Assembly (NCBI GenBank): GCA_016704565.1
Contig: JADIZV010000001.1
Coordinates: 1,054,001 to 1,118,000, forward strand
Source of the DNA: Candidatus Phosphoribacter baldrii
GTDB lineage: Bacteria; Actinomycetota; Actinomycetes; Actinomycetales; Dermatophilaceae
Direction of reading: 5' to 3'
DNA: 64,000 bases
A program made the position numbers and the translations under genes. A model generated the notes under the pieces. It saw only the letters and a list, made by a program, of their open reading frames with translations. It made no database searches and was not told the origin of the DNA. How positions within the stretch are numbered: the stretch's first letter is position 1; each line of letters starts with the position of its first letter. This document shows positions 7,567 to 15,388 of the stretch, piece by piece.

Positions 7567-9785
7567 CCCTCACCCGCCGTGTGCTGGACCGGTGGCTGCA
7601 CCGCGGCGCCTGCGCCATCACCGCAGTCTTCGTCCTGTCGGTCATGTGGCAGCAACTGCTCTCCCCTGTTGCCTACCCTGCACACCTGTTCCAAACGTGG
7701 GCCATCGCCGCGAGCTCAGCCTTGGCGTGGGCGCTGTGGGACGCCTGGGTATGCCGTCCTGTCCCCTGGGGGCTGCGGGCCTGCGTGGTCGTTGCTCTCC
7801 TCGTCGGGACCGTCCAGGTGCTCGGCGGGTGGAGGTTAACCGGTGCTGGGACGGTTCCGCCTTTGCTACAGGCGATGGCGCCGGCCTTCGGTGTCGCAGG
7901 CTTCGCGTTCAATCCGCGGACTGCCGGGGTATTGGGGTTGTTCTGTGGCGGCGCCTATGTGGTCTCGGATCTGAGCGTTGTTGGCTCACCGCTCGCCTTC
8001 GGGGCGGGGATCGTCGTTGGCGGCTCGGGGCTTGTGGCGGCTGGCGCGATCGACCTGCTGCACCGTGCGGCTGCCAAGGTGGAGGAGGCCGTCAATGTGC
8101 AATGGGCGGCCCGCGAGGCCGCAGGACGGGCTACCGCCCGAGCGGAGGGGAAGGAGTGGTGGGACGGCCTCATCCACGACAAGGTGCTCGGTGCGCTGCG
8201 CCTGGCCTCTCGAGCGCGAGACGACGCAGACAGACGCGCTGCTGCGGAACTGGCAAAGGAAGCGCTGACCATCAGCAATGGGTCTGGGGGGTCTGCGGAT
8301 GGAGATGGTGAGACCCTTCATGCGCGGCTTGAAGCTACCTGTGACCGCCTCGGACTCGTCATGGCTTGGCGGGTGCGCGGTGACCGCGGAACCCTTCCCC
8401 CAGAGGTGGATCTCGCCGTCGTCGGGGCAGCCGAGGAGGCCCTGACCAACGTCGCGCGGCACTCCGGCCTGCGCGAGGTGACCGTCACCGGATCGATCGA
8501 TGACAGCGTGGCCCTGGACATCATCGACGGGGGTGTCGGGTTCGATCCCCGCGCCCCTCGTCCGGGGCGCATCGGGATCGACCGCGGGATCAGTGCTCGC
8601 CTGGGGCGGGTAGGTGGGTCGGCCTCAGTGCTCTCCACACCTGGTGGTGGGACGACGGTGCGGCTGAGAGCCGCCGTGCACCCGCAAGTCGCCACCGACA
8701 GCGCCTCGGTGCCGGTCGAACTGTGGAAACACCGCGATTTCCTGGCCATTTTCGTCCTCGGTTGCGTGATGACTGTGGTCTTCTGCGTCATCGGGGCCTC
8801 GCAACACCACCTCGTCGTGTCGCCGTGGGTTCTCGTCGTGGCGGTCGTGGCGGTGCCCAGCCTCGGTCTCGTTGCGGCTTTCGCCCCGGCAGGGCGCCAG
8901 GACATCGCTGCGGCGCTCACTGTGGGAGTCACAGGCGTCGTGCTCCTGGGCACCAGCAACCTGCGGAATCCCTACGACGGCACCTGGGGTTTGTGGTTCG
9001 TGGGCGCATTGAACGCCACCGAGACCCTGCTCGTGGGACGGTTCTCGGCCTTCTGGGGCGGGGTGGCCGTTGCTGGCGCAGGCGGGGGGATGGCTCTTGG
9101 CCAGCTGCACCGCGGTGGAGTGGCCGACCTCGGGCTCATCGTTGTTGTCCTCCCGCAGATGCTCGCCTTTGGCTGCGCGGCCTGGGGGGTCAGACGCGCC
9201 CTGGACCTGGCTACCGAGGCGATCAACGCAGCAGCTGCGGAACAAGGCGCGCTTCGGTTGGCTGACGCGCGGGCTGAGGAGGCGGCCCGGGTCGCCCAGT
9301 CGCGCAGTCAGGACGTCATCGTGCAAGCGGGCCATCTCCTTGAGCGCATCGCCGTCGCAGAGCCACTATCCGACCCCGACCGCGATCGTTGCCGTCTGGC
9401 CGAGGCCGAGGCGCGGGATGCGCTGGTGGCGAACCCGTTGCTCACGCCGGACCTGCGCGCCTCGGTCCGTCAGGCCCGCGAACGTGGCGTGACCGTCGCA
9501 CTGGCGGCGGACGAGAGCACCGTCGAGCTCGGCGTTCCCCAGTTCCGAGGGATCGTCTCGGTCGTCATCGAGGCCGCCCCACCGGGCTCCCGGGTCAATG
9601 CCCGGCTGCGCCGCGATGAGCGCGGGCGAGTCGGCTCGATCACGCTGGTCGACGTCCTTCCCGACGCGCAGACGCTGCCGCGTCTGTTGGCTCGGATCCG
9701 GGAGTTGGCCGGCTCGCTCGACCTGCTCATGTCGGTCGATGATGACCTCCTGGTCGAGCTCTGGGGCGGCCGGGCCCCGGCCTGA
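7563..9785 (+). CDS. Membrane sensor histidine kinase with a second C-terminal membrane module
   Basis: A 740-residue partner of the response regulator, translationally coupled to it. Residues of roughly 15-160 form several hydrophobic helices. A coiled segment then leads to WWDGLIHDKVLGALRLASRA, where His205 is the likely phospho-acceptor of a HisKA_3-like dimerisation domain. The ATPase domain follows, with an N box EEALTNVARHSG (Asn at about 296), DGGVGFDP, and a glycine-rich TPGGGTTVRLR. Unusually the protein does not stop there: a second block of about five hydrophobic helices (about 395-550) follows. After that comes a helical region and a domain resembling a degenerate second kinase core with no clear catalytic motifs. 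The signal sensed is unknown. Confidence 0.85.
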   Translation: MTLTRRVLDRWLHRGACAITAVFVLSVMWQQLLSPVAYPAHLFQTWAIAASSALAWALWDAWVCRPVPWGLRACVVVALLVGTVQVLGGWRLTGAGTVPPLLQAMAPAFGVAGFAFNPRTAGVLGLFCGGAYVVSDLSVVGSPLAFGAGIVVGGSGLVAAGAIDLLHRAAAKVEEAVNVQWAAREAAGRATARAEGKEWWDGLIHDKVLGALRLASRARDDADRRAAAELAKEALTISNGSGGSADGDGETLHARLEATCDRLGLVMAWRVRGDRGTLPPEVDLAVVGAAEEALTNVARHSGLREVTVTGSIDDSVALDIIDGGVGFDPRAPRPGRIGIDRGISARLGRVGGSASVLSTPGGGTTVRLRAAVHPQVATDSASVPVELWKHRDFLAIFVLGCVMTVVFCVIGASQHHLVVSPWVLVVAVVAVPSLGLVAAFAPAGRQDIAAALTVGVTGVVLLGTSNLRNPYDGTWGLWFVGALNATETLLVGRFSAFWGGVAVAGAGGGMALGQLHRGGVADLGLIVVVLPQMLAFGCAAWGVRRALDLATEAINAAAAEQGALRLADARAEEAARVAQSRSQDVIVQAGHLLERIAVAEPLSDPDRDRCRLAEAEARDALVANPLLTPDLRASVRQARERGVTVALAADESTVELGVPQFRGIVSVVIEAAPPGSRVNARLRRDERGRVGSITLVDVLPDAQTLPRLLARIRELAGSLDLLMSVDDDLLVELWGGRAPA

Positions 9786-9798
9786 CCAGCGCGTCCCC

Positions 9799-10266
9799 TC
9801 AGAGCCAGCGGCGGACTCGGGTGCGATAGGCGGCATACTCCTGGCCGAACTGGGCTGCAAGAGAAGCCTCTTCGGGGCGCACGACGAGCCAGTGGAAGGC
9901 GATCAGCGTTGGCAACAGCACCACCAACGGCCACCACGACGCGACCACGAGGCTCGCCCCTACGATCCACCCCACGAAGGCGAGGTATGCCGGGTTGCGG
10001 CTCCTCGCGAACGGCCCGCCCGTCACGAGCGCGCTGCCCTCCCGCCAGGCCACTTTCGTCGTGCCCGCCGCGTCCATCACCGATGTCGCCCAATACATAA
10101 GCCCGATCGACACAAAGACCAGGACGAAACCGATCGGCCGCACGATCGCCTCGCCCGGGATGGGCCACGGCCACACCCTGCTGGCCACCAGCGCCACCGC
10201 GAACGGCACAAGCAACACGAGTGACGGCGGCAGACGCCGCGGGGCGGACTGGCTCACGGACGCCAC
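9799..10266 (-). CDS. Isoprenylcysteine carboxyl methyltransferase-family membrane protein
   Basis: A 155-residue membrane protein with about four hydrophobic helices. The family signature is clear: TGGPFARSRNPAYLAF (the RNPxY SAM-binding region) and EEASLAAQFGQEYAAYRTRVRRWL at the C-terminus. Bacterial members of this ICMT/PEMT family methylate diverse small or lipid substrates, and the substrate here cannot be told. The start is GTG at 10266. It converges on the kinase gene with only a 13-bp gap. Confidence 0.85.
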   Translation of the reverse strand: MASVSQSAPRRLPPSLVLLVPFAVALVASRVWPWPIPGEAIVRPIGFVLVFVSIGLMYWATSVMDAAGTTKVAWREGSALVTGGPFARSRNPAYLAFVGWIVGASLVVASWWPLVVLLPTLIAFHWLVVRPEEASLAAQFGQEYAAYRTRVRRWL

Positions 10267-10426
10267 GATAGCCAGCCTCGCCGGCGAGGGCGCCGACCGG
10301 TCGACACGTGATCTGGCCGCGCCAACGACGTGCCTGCCCTCGTGCAGGTGACTGCAGCGCGAGCGACTGGTGATCGGCGGCGCTCACTGGCCGCCGATCC
10401 AACCGCCGCCGTGCGAAGGTAGGCGG

Positions 10427-11110
10427 GTGAGCCTGCCGCCGATCACCGAGGACCACCGGGCCCGTCGCTTCGCCGACGGTTACGACCGGGTCTTCGCCGA
10501 GGTCGAGCGCACCTTCCTCGGCCCGATCCGGTCCCGACTCGTCGGCCACCTGACCGGCCGAGTCGTGGAGATCGGCGCCGGGACGGGCGCCAACATCCGG
10601 CACTTCGCCAGCGCCGATCGGGTCGAGTTGGTCGAGCCGTTCCCGCGGATGCGCGAGCAGTTGCATCGGCGGCTGGGAGCCCGGGAGGGCGGCATACCGA
10701 TGCGCGTGGTGGACGGTCGGGCGGAGGAGCTGCCCTTCGCGGACGGCTCGGTCGACGCGGTCGTCTCCACCCTGGTGCTGTGTTCGGTCGTCGACGTGCA
10801 GCGCGCGCTCGCGGAGGTGAGTCGGGTGCTCGCGCCGGGCGGGGTGTTCGCCTACTTGGAGCACAGCCGCGGTCGCGGGCTCAAGCGGATCGTCCAGACC
10901 GCGATCACGCCGCTGACCATCCGGTATGCCGCTGGCTGTCACCACGACCGTGACCTGGCGGCGGCGATCGCGGGGATGGGCGCGGCGCACGTGGAGCCGG
11001 TCCACGTGCCAGCGCCACTGGGCATTCGGATGCTCCCCGAGTGGCCACTCATCGCTGGCCGCGCGACAGTGCCAGGCCCGTTAAGCCTCAGCGAGGCGGC
11101 GGATCGCTGA
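10427..11110 (+). CDS. Class I SAM-dependent methyltransferase (UbiE/Methyltransf_11 type)
   Basis: A 227-residue soluble methyltransferase. Motif I is VVEIGAGTGANIRHF. An acidic residue ends strand 2 in VELVEPFPRMREQL. Motif II/III follow at AEELPFADGSVDAVVSTLVLCSV and LAPGGVFAYLEH. The GTG at 10427 follows a weak purine-rich site (GAAGG) and suits the conserved start better than the in-frame ATG at 10370. The substrate is unknown. The family includes phospholipid N-methylases and quinone methylases. A 17-bp-stem terminator follows. Confidence 0.85.
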   Translation: MSLPPITEDHRARRFADGYDRVFAEVERTFLGPIRSRLVGHLTGRVVEIGAGTGANIRHFASADRVELVEPFPRMREQLHRRLGAREGGIPMRVVDGRAEELPFADGSVDAVVSTLVLCSVVDVQRALAEVSRVLAPGGVFAYLEHSRGRGLKRIVQTAITPLTIRYAAGCHHDRDLAAAIAGMGAAHVEPVHVPAPLGIRMLPEWPLIAGRATVPGPLSLSEAADR

Positions 11111-11125
11111 CCATAGCCCGACGCA

Positions 11126-11162
11126 GGTATGCCGCCCGCTCACGGTGAGCGGGCGGCATACC
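11126..11162. terminator. Bidirectional terminator built from an inverted octamer pair
   Basis: Arms GGTATGCCGCCCGCTCA (11126-11142) and TGAGCGGGCGGCATACC (11146-11162) pair perfectly over 17 bp with a 3-base loop. It lies between the convergent methyltransferase and dsrE-like genes and can stop both. Each arm carries one octamer copy. Confidence 0.9.
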
Positions 11163-11199
11163 GGATGGTGCGTGGTGACCGCCTGCGGGCGGCGAGCGA

Positions 11200-11724
11200 T
11201 CAGATGAACAACAGCTGCGCGCCGTCGGTGAGCTCGATGAAGTCGGTCGCGGAGATGATGTCCTCGACGCCTTCGTAGAGGTGCTCCTTCTCCAGGTGCA
11301 TCATGTCGGCGCTCATCCGGCAGGCCCACATCTTGGCGCCGGAGCCGTGCAGCAGGTCGAGGAACTCGGGCACCTCAGGCACGTCGAGGTCGGCGATCTG
11401 CTTCTTCATCATCTTCGTCGTCACGGCGGTCATGCCGGGCAGGCCCGCCATGCCTTGCGGCATCGACATGCCGAAGTGGCCGGGCATGTGCATGGCCGTG
11501 TTGCCGAGGTAGGAGAACTTGAGCTTGCCCATCGTCTCCTTGTTGATCATGTCGAAGCCCCAGAAGGTGAAGAACAGGTGCACCTCGATGCCCTCGCCGA
11601 GCGCGGCGTTGGCCAGGATGAGGCCCGGGTAGGCCATGTCGAGGTTGCCCTTGGAGCAGATGATCGCGAGCTTGCGTCCGGTCGACGTCGCGTCGTCGAA
11701 CGACGGGACGATCATGTCAGTCAT
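11200..11724 (-). CDS. DsrE/DsrF/DrsH-like sulfur-relay family protein
   Basis: A 174-residue protein of the DsrE-like family, whose members carry persulfide sulfur or act as peroxiredoxin-like partners. It starts with LAIICSKGNLDMAYPGLILANAAL, has the Met-rich central segment common in this subgroup (HMPGHFGMSMPQGMAGLPGM), and ends with AKMWACRMSADMM followed by a SATDFIELTDGAQLLFI tail. The Cys in IICSKG and in WACRMS are candidate sulfur carriers. It is the last gene of a minus-strand operon with an SQR-type oxidoreductase and a DsrC-like protein. Confidence 0.85.
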   Translation of the reverse strand: MTDMIVPSFDDATSTGRKLAIICSKGNLDMAYPGLILANAALGEGIEVHLFFTFWGFDMINKETMGKLKFSYLGNTAMHMPGHFGMSMPQGMAGLPGMTAVTTKMMKKQIADLDVPEVPEFLDLLHGSGAKMWACRMSADMMHLEKEHLYEGVEDIISATDFIELTDGAQLLFI

Positions 11725-11778
11725 GGTGATCTCGTTCTCTCAGTAGTCGACTGGTGGTGGGATCTGGGTCGTTGGGGT

Positions 11779-12093
11779 TCAGACGCAGCCCTTGGGCTTC
11801 TGCAGGCCCGCGATGTAGGACATCTTCTTGGCCGGCTTGCCCGGGAAGAGCGCGAAGAGGTCCTTGACCGGTATGCCGCCCACCGTCGAGACCCGACGCA
11901 GCGTCGCGGTTTCCTTCTGGGTCTCGAAGTCCTTGCGCAGGAAGTGGATCGGCACCCAGTGGGCGTCGGTCAGGGTGATGCCGATGTTGGCGGCGAGGGT
12001 CTGGGCGAGCTCCTCGTCCCACTGCTCCGGCTTGGTGAGGAAGCCCTCGGCGTCGACGTCGATCTGGCGGCCGGCGATCGTGGTGGTGGGCAT
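11779..12093 (-). CDS. DsrC/TusE-family sulfur carrier protein
   Basis: A 104-residue DsrC/TusE-like protein. The family core is plain: AEGFLTKPEQWDEEL, LTDAHWVPIHFLR and the C-terminal FPGKPAKKMSYIAGLQKPKGCV. The penultimate Cys is the conserved carrier cysteine on the flexible arm. It is the only Cys, so the second arm cysteine of sulfite-reductase-linked DsrC is missing. The ATG at 12093 has AAGGAG upstream; a TTG three codons earlier lies too close to that site. With SQR upstream and DsrE downstream it probably accepts sulfane sulfur produced by sulfide oxidation. Confidence 0.87.
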   Translation of the reverse strand: MPTTTIAGRQIDVDAEGFLTKPEQWDEELAQTLAANIGITLTDAHWVPIHFLRKDFETQKETATLRRVSTVGGIPVKDLFALFPGKPAKKMSYIAGLQKPKGCV

Positions 12094-12155
12094 GGGGTCC
12101 AATCTCCTTGGTGCTGGTCGTGTGCGGGATGGGGGGGTGGGAGGGCAACGCCCGG

Positions 12156-13403
12156 TCAGGCGTGGGCAGACTCGGTCTCGACGTTCTTGCCGAACATCGA
12201 CATCTCGGCCGGCAGCGGCATCGGCCGACCGGGGAGCAGGACGTTCCAGTAGACGTGCCGGAAGGCGAGCTTGCCCAGGTGGTTGGTCCGCGACTCCTTG
12301 AGCAGGCTCATCGGGCCGACCGGGAAGGGGAAGTGACCGGTGAGCGGCTCGGTCTCGTAGTTGAAGTCCAGCAGCAGCGCCTTGTTCTTGCCCGACTCGA
12401 CGAAGCAGTTGGCGTGTCCATCGAACGAGTGGGTCATGGGCTGGCCGGCGGCTAGCTGGCAGAAGTTCTCGACGAAGACCTCGACGGAGAAGTGGGCCAC
12501 CGAGCCGGCCTTGGACGTCGGCAGGTTGCTTCCGTCGCCGAGGGCAAAGATGTTCGGGTATGCCGTCGACTGGTTGGTGTGCTTGTCGACCGGCACGTAG
12601 TTGAGCTCGTCGCCCAGGCCCGACCGGGCGACATAGTCGGCGCCCATGTTGAGCGGGACCGTGACGAGCAGGTCGAAGGCGATCTCGCGCTCGTCATAGG
12701 ACCGGATGACCTTGGCCTCCTGGTCGACCGACTCGATCATGAAGTCGGGCTCGACCTTGATGCCGCGCTTGGACAGGTGGTGACCGAGCTCGCGGCTGGC
12801 GACCGGCTTGGTGAAGGCGCCGTCCAGCGGCGTCACGTAGACGATCTCGGTGGCCTTGCGCAGACCCTTCTTGGTGAGGTAGTCGTCGGCGAGCATGACG
12901 AACTCCAGCGGTGCCACCGGGCACTTGATCGGCAGCTCGGTGATGTGCATGACGAGCCGGCCGCCGCGGAACTCCTTGAGCGCCTTCTTAAGGGCGAGCA
13001 TGCCCTCGTAGGTGTAGAAGTCGTGGACCGACTTGCGCCACTCCGGGCCGAGCATTCCGGGGGTCTGGTCGGGGCGAGGGGTCGTGCCGGTGGCGATGAC
13101 GAGGTAGTCGTAGTCCAACTCCCGGCCGTCGGCCAGGTGGACCTGCTTGCCTTCGGGGTCGACCCGGTCGATCTCACCCATGAGCAGCTCGATGCCGTCG
13201 TCGATGAAGGCGTGCCGGGAGCGGCGGACGTGCTTGCTCTTGTTGATGCCGAACGGCACGAAGAGGTAAGCCGGCTGGTAGTCGTGGTTGTCGTCCTTGT
13301 CGACAACGACGATCCGCCAATCCTCGGCCGCCAGCCGATCGCGCAGCTTGTTGGCTGCCATGGTGCCGGCGGTTCCCCCGCCGAGGATCACGAGGGTGCG
13401 CAT
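12156..13403 (-). CDS. Sulfide:quinone oxidoreductase-like FAD flavoprotein
   Basis: A 415-residue flavoprotein disulfide reductase of the SQR/FCSD type, peripheral on the membrane. The first FAD motif is VILGGGTAGTMAANKLR. LDYDYLVIATGT and NIFALGDGSNLPTSKAGSVAHFS are the second dinucleotide and FAD-binding segments. Candidate redox cysteines are in PIKCPVAPLEF and GHANCFVESG. SQRs oxidise sulfide to sulfane sulfur and pass electrons to quinone. It is the first gene of the minus-strand operon, starts divergently from the CstR-like repressor and has AGAAGGA upstream. Other type II NADH dehydrogenase-like flavoproteins look similar, but the operon favours SQR. Confidence 0.87.
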   Translation of the reverse strand: MRTLVILGGGTAGTMAANKLRDRLAAEDWRIVVVDKDDNHDYQPAYLFVPFGINKSKHVRRSRHAFIDDGIELLMGEIDRVDPEGKQVHLADGRELDYDYLVIATGTTPRPDQTPGMLGPEWRKSVHDFYTYEGMLALKKALKEFRGGRLVMHITELPIKCPVAPLEFVMLADDYLTKKGLRKATEIVYVTPLDGAFTKPVASRELGHHLSKRGIKVEPDFMIESVDQEAKVIRSYDEREIAFDLLVTVPLNMGADYVARSGLGDELNYVPVDKHTNQSTAYPNIFALGDGSNLPTSKAGSVAHFSVEVFVENFCQLAAGQPMTHSFDGHANCFVESGKNKALLLDFNYETEPLTGHFPFPVGPMSLLKESRTNHLGKLAFRHVYWNVLLPGRPMPLPAEMSMFGKNVETESAHA

Positions 13404-13453
13404 GTCGGGTCGTCCTTCTTTGGTCTCGCGGGGAGGGGCTGGTACGTGAGACG

Positions 13454-13469
13454 ATACCCCCGCGGGTAT
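13454..13469. promoter_or_regulatory. CsoR/CstR-type operator between sqr and the repressor gene
   Basis: ATACCCCCGCGGGTAT is a near-perfect inverted repeat (ATACCC ... GGGTAT) with a G/C-rich centre, the known operator form of the CsoR/RcnR/CstR family. It lies midway between the divergent starts of the SQR-like gene (13403) and the CstR-like gene (13554). One dispersed octamer overlaps its right half (13466). Repression of both directions is inference. Confidence 0.75.
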
Positions 13470-13553
13470 GCCGAGATATGGGGTCGAAGGTCCCTCAGCG
13501 GTGTGCGGTGCGGCACAGAGGACTCAGTGACCAACCGAAGGAGTCGTGGGAGG

Positions 13554-13841
13554 ATGACCGACATGACGACGGTGGAGCTGACGCCGGAAGAGCTCGCCAA
13601 ACTGGCCAATCGGCTGCGCCGAGCCCAAGGTCAGATCGGCGGCGTCCTGCGGATGATCGAAGACGGGCGCGACTGCCAGGACATCGTGACCCAGCTCGCA
13701 GCCGTACGTCGGGCCGTCGACCGGGTCGGCTTCTCCATCATCGCTACCGGTCTGAAGCAGTGTGTCAACGAGGCGCACGAGCGCGGCGACTCCGAGGTCG
13801 ACACGGCCCTGATGGAGAAGCTGTTCATCAGCCTCGCCTGA
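13554..13841 (+). CDS. CsoR-family repressor, probably a CstR-like persulfide sensor
   Basis: A 95-residue, all-helical repressor: NRLRRAQGQIGGVLRMIEDGRDCQDIVTQL, then a second helix ending IIATGLKQCVNEA. Both conserved cysteines are present (DCQD and KQCV). The copper-ligand His four residues before the second Cys in CsoR is Gly here. That pattern favours a CstR-like protein that senses sulfane sulfur through a Cys-Cys link rather than Cu(I). The divergent sulfide-oxidising operon and the shared operator support the reading. The ATG at 13554 follows GGGAGG. Confidence 0.85.
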   Translation: MTDMTTVELTPEELAKLANRLRRAQGQIGGVLRMIEDGRDCQDIVTQLAAVRRAVDRVGFSIIATGLKQCVNEAHERGDSEVDTALMEKLFISLA

Positions 13842-13847
13842 GGCGGA

Positions 13848-14372
13848 TCAATCGGCGGTGAGAGCCGCCTGGAAGTCGGCGAGTAAGCGGTCGCTGAACA
13901 GGACGAACCGCACCAGGTCTAGGTGCGCCAGCTCCGGGGCGGACCGCACGGCCGCAACGGCGACCCGCGCGACCGTCGCACCCTCCCAGCCGTAGACGCC
14001 CGCGCTCACCGCCGGAAACGCAACGGACCGCGCGCCGACCCGCAGCGCCTCGCGCAGCGAGTTGGCGAAGCACGCAGCCAGGTCCGCCTCGTCGCGCTGG
14101 CCACGGTGCCAGTTCGGCCCGACCGTGTGGATCACCCACCGGCACGGGAGGTTCCCCGCACCGGTCGCCACGGCATACCCCACGGGGAGTCCCCCCGGGT
14201 ATGCCGTGCGTCGCACGCGCCGACACTCCTCCAACAAGCGGGGTCCGGCGGCCGCGTGGATCGCGCCGTCCACCCCGCCCCCGCCCGCCAGTGTCGAGTT
14301 GGCCGCGTTGACGATCGCGTCCACCGTCTCCTGGGTGATGTCGGCGCGCACCGCCTCGACCCGGGCTGCCAT
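13848..14372 (-). CDS. Macrodomain protein, probable O-acetyl-ADP-ribose deacetylase
   Basis: A 174-residue macrodomain that fills the whole protein. Key segments are VDAIVNAANSTLAGGGGVDGAIHAAAGP (ADP-ribose site with catalytic Asn/Asp loop), a CRWVIHTVGPNW strand and FPAVSAGVYGWEGATVARVAV (pyrophosphate loop). Members remove ADP-ribose or hydrolyse O-acetyl-ADP-ribose. The ATG at 14372 begins the domain; upstream in-frame residues are not conserved. An inverted octamer pair (ACGGCATACCC 14170-14180, GGGTATGCCGT 14197-14207) lies inside the coding region. It converges on the CstR-like gene with a 6-bp gap. Confidence 0.9.
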   Translation of the reverse strand: MAARVEAVRADITQETVDAIVNAANSTLAGGGGVDGAIHAAAGPRLLEECRRVRRTAYPGGLPVGYAVATGAGNLPCRWVIHTVGPNWHRGQRDEADLAACFANSLREALRVGARSVAFPAVSAGVYGWEGATVARVAVAAVRSAPELAHLDLVRFVLFSDRLLADFQAALTAD

Positions 14373-14434
14373 CCGCACTCCTTGTCTGTGTCCAGCCCCC
14401 CACGATAGGTCGCGGCAGGGGTCAGGCGAGAGGC

Positions 14435-14464
14435 TTGACAGCGAATACAGATGTATTCTACAGT
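14435..14464 (+). promoter_or_regulatory. Promoter with embedded palindromic operator, CPBP protease gene
   Basis: TTGACA (14435-14440) and TACAGT (14459-14464) are spaced 18 bp, a good sigma-70-type promoter. Between them sits GAATACAGATGTATTC (14443-14458), a perfect inverted repeat GAATACA/TGTATTC. Such placement implies repression by steric block. A related half (GAATACACACGTATCC) follows at about 14468. The TetR-like gene at 15389 is one candidate to bind it (inference). Confidence 0.7.
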
Positions 14465-14501
14465 CAGGAATACACACGTATCCCCGTTGGAGGAGTGCCC
14501 G

Positions 14502-15308
14502 ATGCTTGCCCCGATCGCACCGTCAGCGCCCGTGCAGGCGCTCCTCGCGTCGGCAGCCACACCAGGCTCAGGCGCCCCGGTCGACGCACCGGCCGAGTTC
14601 AGGGCCAGGCGCCCGTGGCTCGTGGGGATGGCGCTCTCCCTGGTGCCCGCCGTCTTCACTGGCATGGGCTTCGGGCTCGCCGCCGCGAACGGACTCGACG
14701 AGCGCGCCCAGACCCTCGGGGCCGCAGCCGGTGCGAGCCTCTCGGCGCTGGTGGGCTTGCTGGTCATGTGGCGAAGCCGGCCAAGCGCGGTCCAGTTCGG
14801 CTTCCGCTCGCCGCGCGACCTGGCCAAGACCTGGTGGCTCGCCCCGGCGCTGGTCGTGCCCTTCGTCGTGCTCGCCGCGACGGGGGTGACGGTCTCCGGC
14901 GCCCTCGTCCCGGGCCTTGTTTGGCTCTCTCTGGCGGCGGGGCTCAACGAGGAGATCTGGTTCCGCGGCTTGGTCCTGGCCGTGTTCCGGCCCGCTGGCC
15001 CGCGGTATGCCGTGGTGGCCTCCTCGGGCCTGTTCGGCCTGTTGCACCTCACCAACCTCTTGGGCGGCAAGAGCCTCGGGTATGCCGTGCTGCAACTGCT
15101 CTTCGCCGTTCTCTTCGGGGTCGTGGTTGCGCTCCTCGTCGTGCACACGCGCAGCCTGTGGCCGGCCATCGGCATCCACGCGGCATACGACATCGCGGCC
15201 TACCTCGGCGGCGACGTGCTCAACACCGCGGCGGTGGTCGGGCTGAGTGTCCAATGCGCGATCTTGGCGGGCTACGCGGTCGTTCTGTGGCGACGTTTGC
15301 CGCGCTGA
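14502..15308 (+). CDS. CPBP-family intramembrane metalloprotease
   Basis: A 268-residue polytopic membrane protein of the CPBP (Abi, CAAX-protease/bacteriocin-processing) family. The three catalytic motifs are visible: NEEIWFRGLVLAVFR (EExxxR), GLFGLLHLTNLLGG (FxxxH) and WPAIGIHAAYDIAAY. About eight hydrophobic helices surround them. The ATG at 14502 has GGAGGA 8 bases upstream. Bacterial members act in bacteriocin immunity or in protein processing; the substrate here is unknown. Transcription is probably controlled by the palindrome in its promoter, and a long hairpin separates it from the TetR gene. Confidence 0.88.
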   Translation: MLAPIAPSAPVQALLASAATPGSGAPVDAPAEFRARRPWLVGMALSLVPAVFTGMGFGLAAANGLDERAQTLGAAAGASLSALVGLLVMWRSRPSAVQFGFRSPRDLAKTWWLAPALVVPFVVLAATGVTVSGALVPGLVWLSLAAGLNEEIWFRGLVLAVFRPAGPRYAVVASSGLFGLLHLTNLLGGKSLGYAVLQLLFAVLFGVVVALLVVHTRSLWPAIGIHAAYDIAAYLGGDVLNTAAVVGLSVQCAILAGYAVVLWRRLPR

Positions 15309-15330
15309 CCCTCCCCAGGCCGGGCGGGGT

Positions 15331-15365
15331 GCAGTCCCAGGAGGGCAGGGGGCTCCTGGGACTGC
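15331..15365 (+). terminator. Hairpin between CPBP protease and TetR genes
   Basis: Perfect 13-bp arms GCAGTCCCAGGAG (15331-15343) and CTCCTGGGACTGC (15353-15365) around a 9-base loop. It lies 22 bp after the protease stop and just before the TetR start, so it could be a terminator or an attenuating leader structure. Confidence 0.7.
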
Positions 15366-15388
15366 GCTCAGTCCCTACAGTTGACGAT

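Noticed and set aside
14435..15388. Continuous open frame running through the CPBP gene into the TetR gene
   Set aside because: The first part is the out-of-frame shadow of the CPBP protease; only the part from the GTG at 15389 shows TetR motifs.
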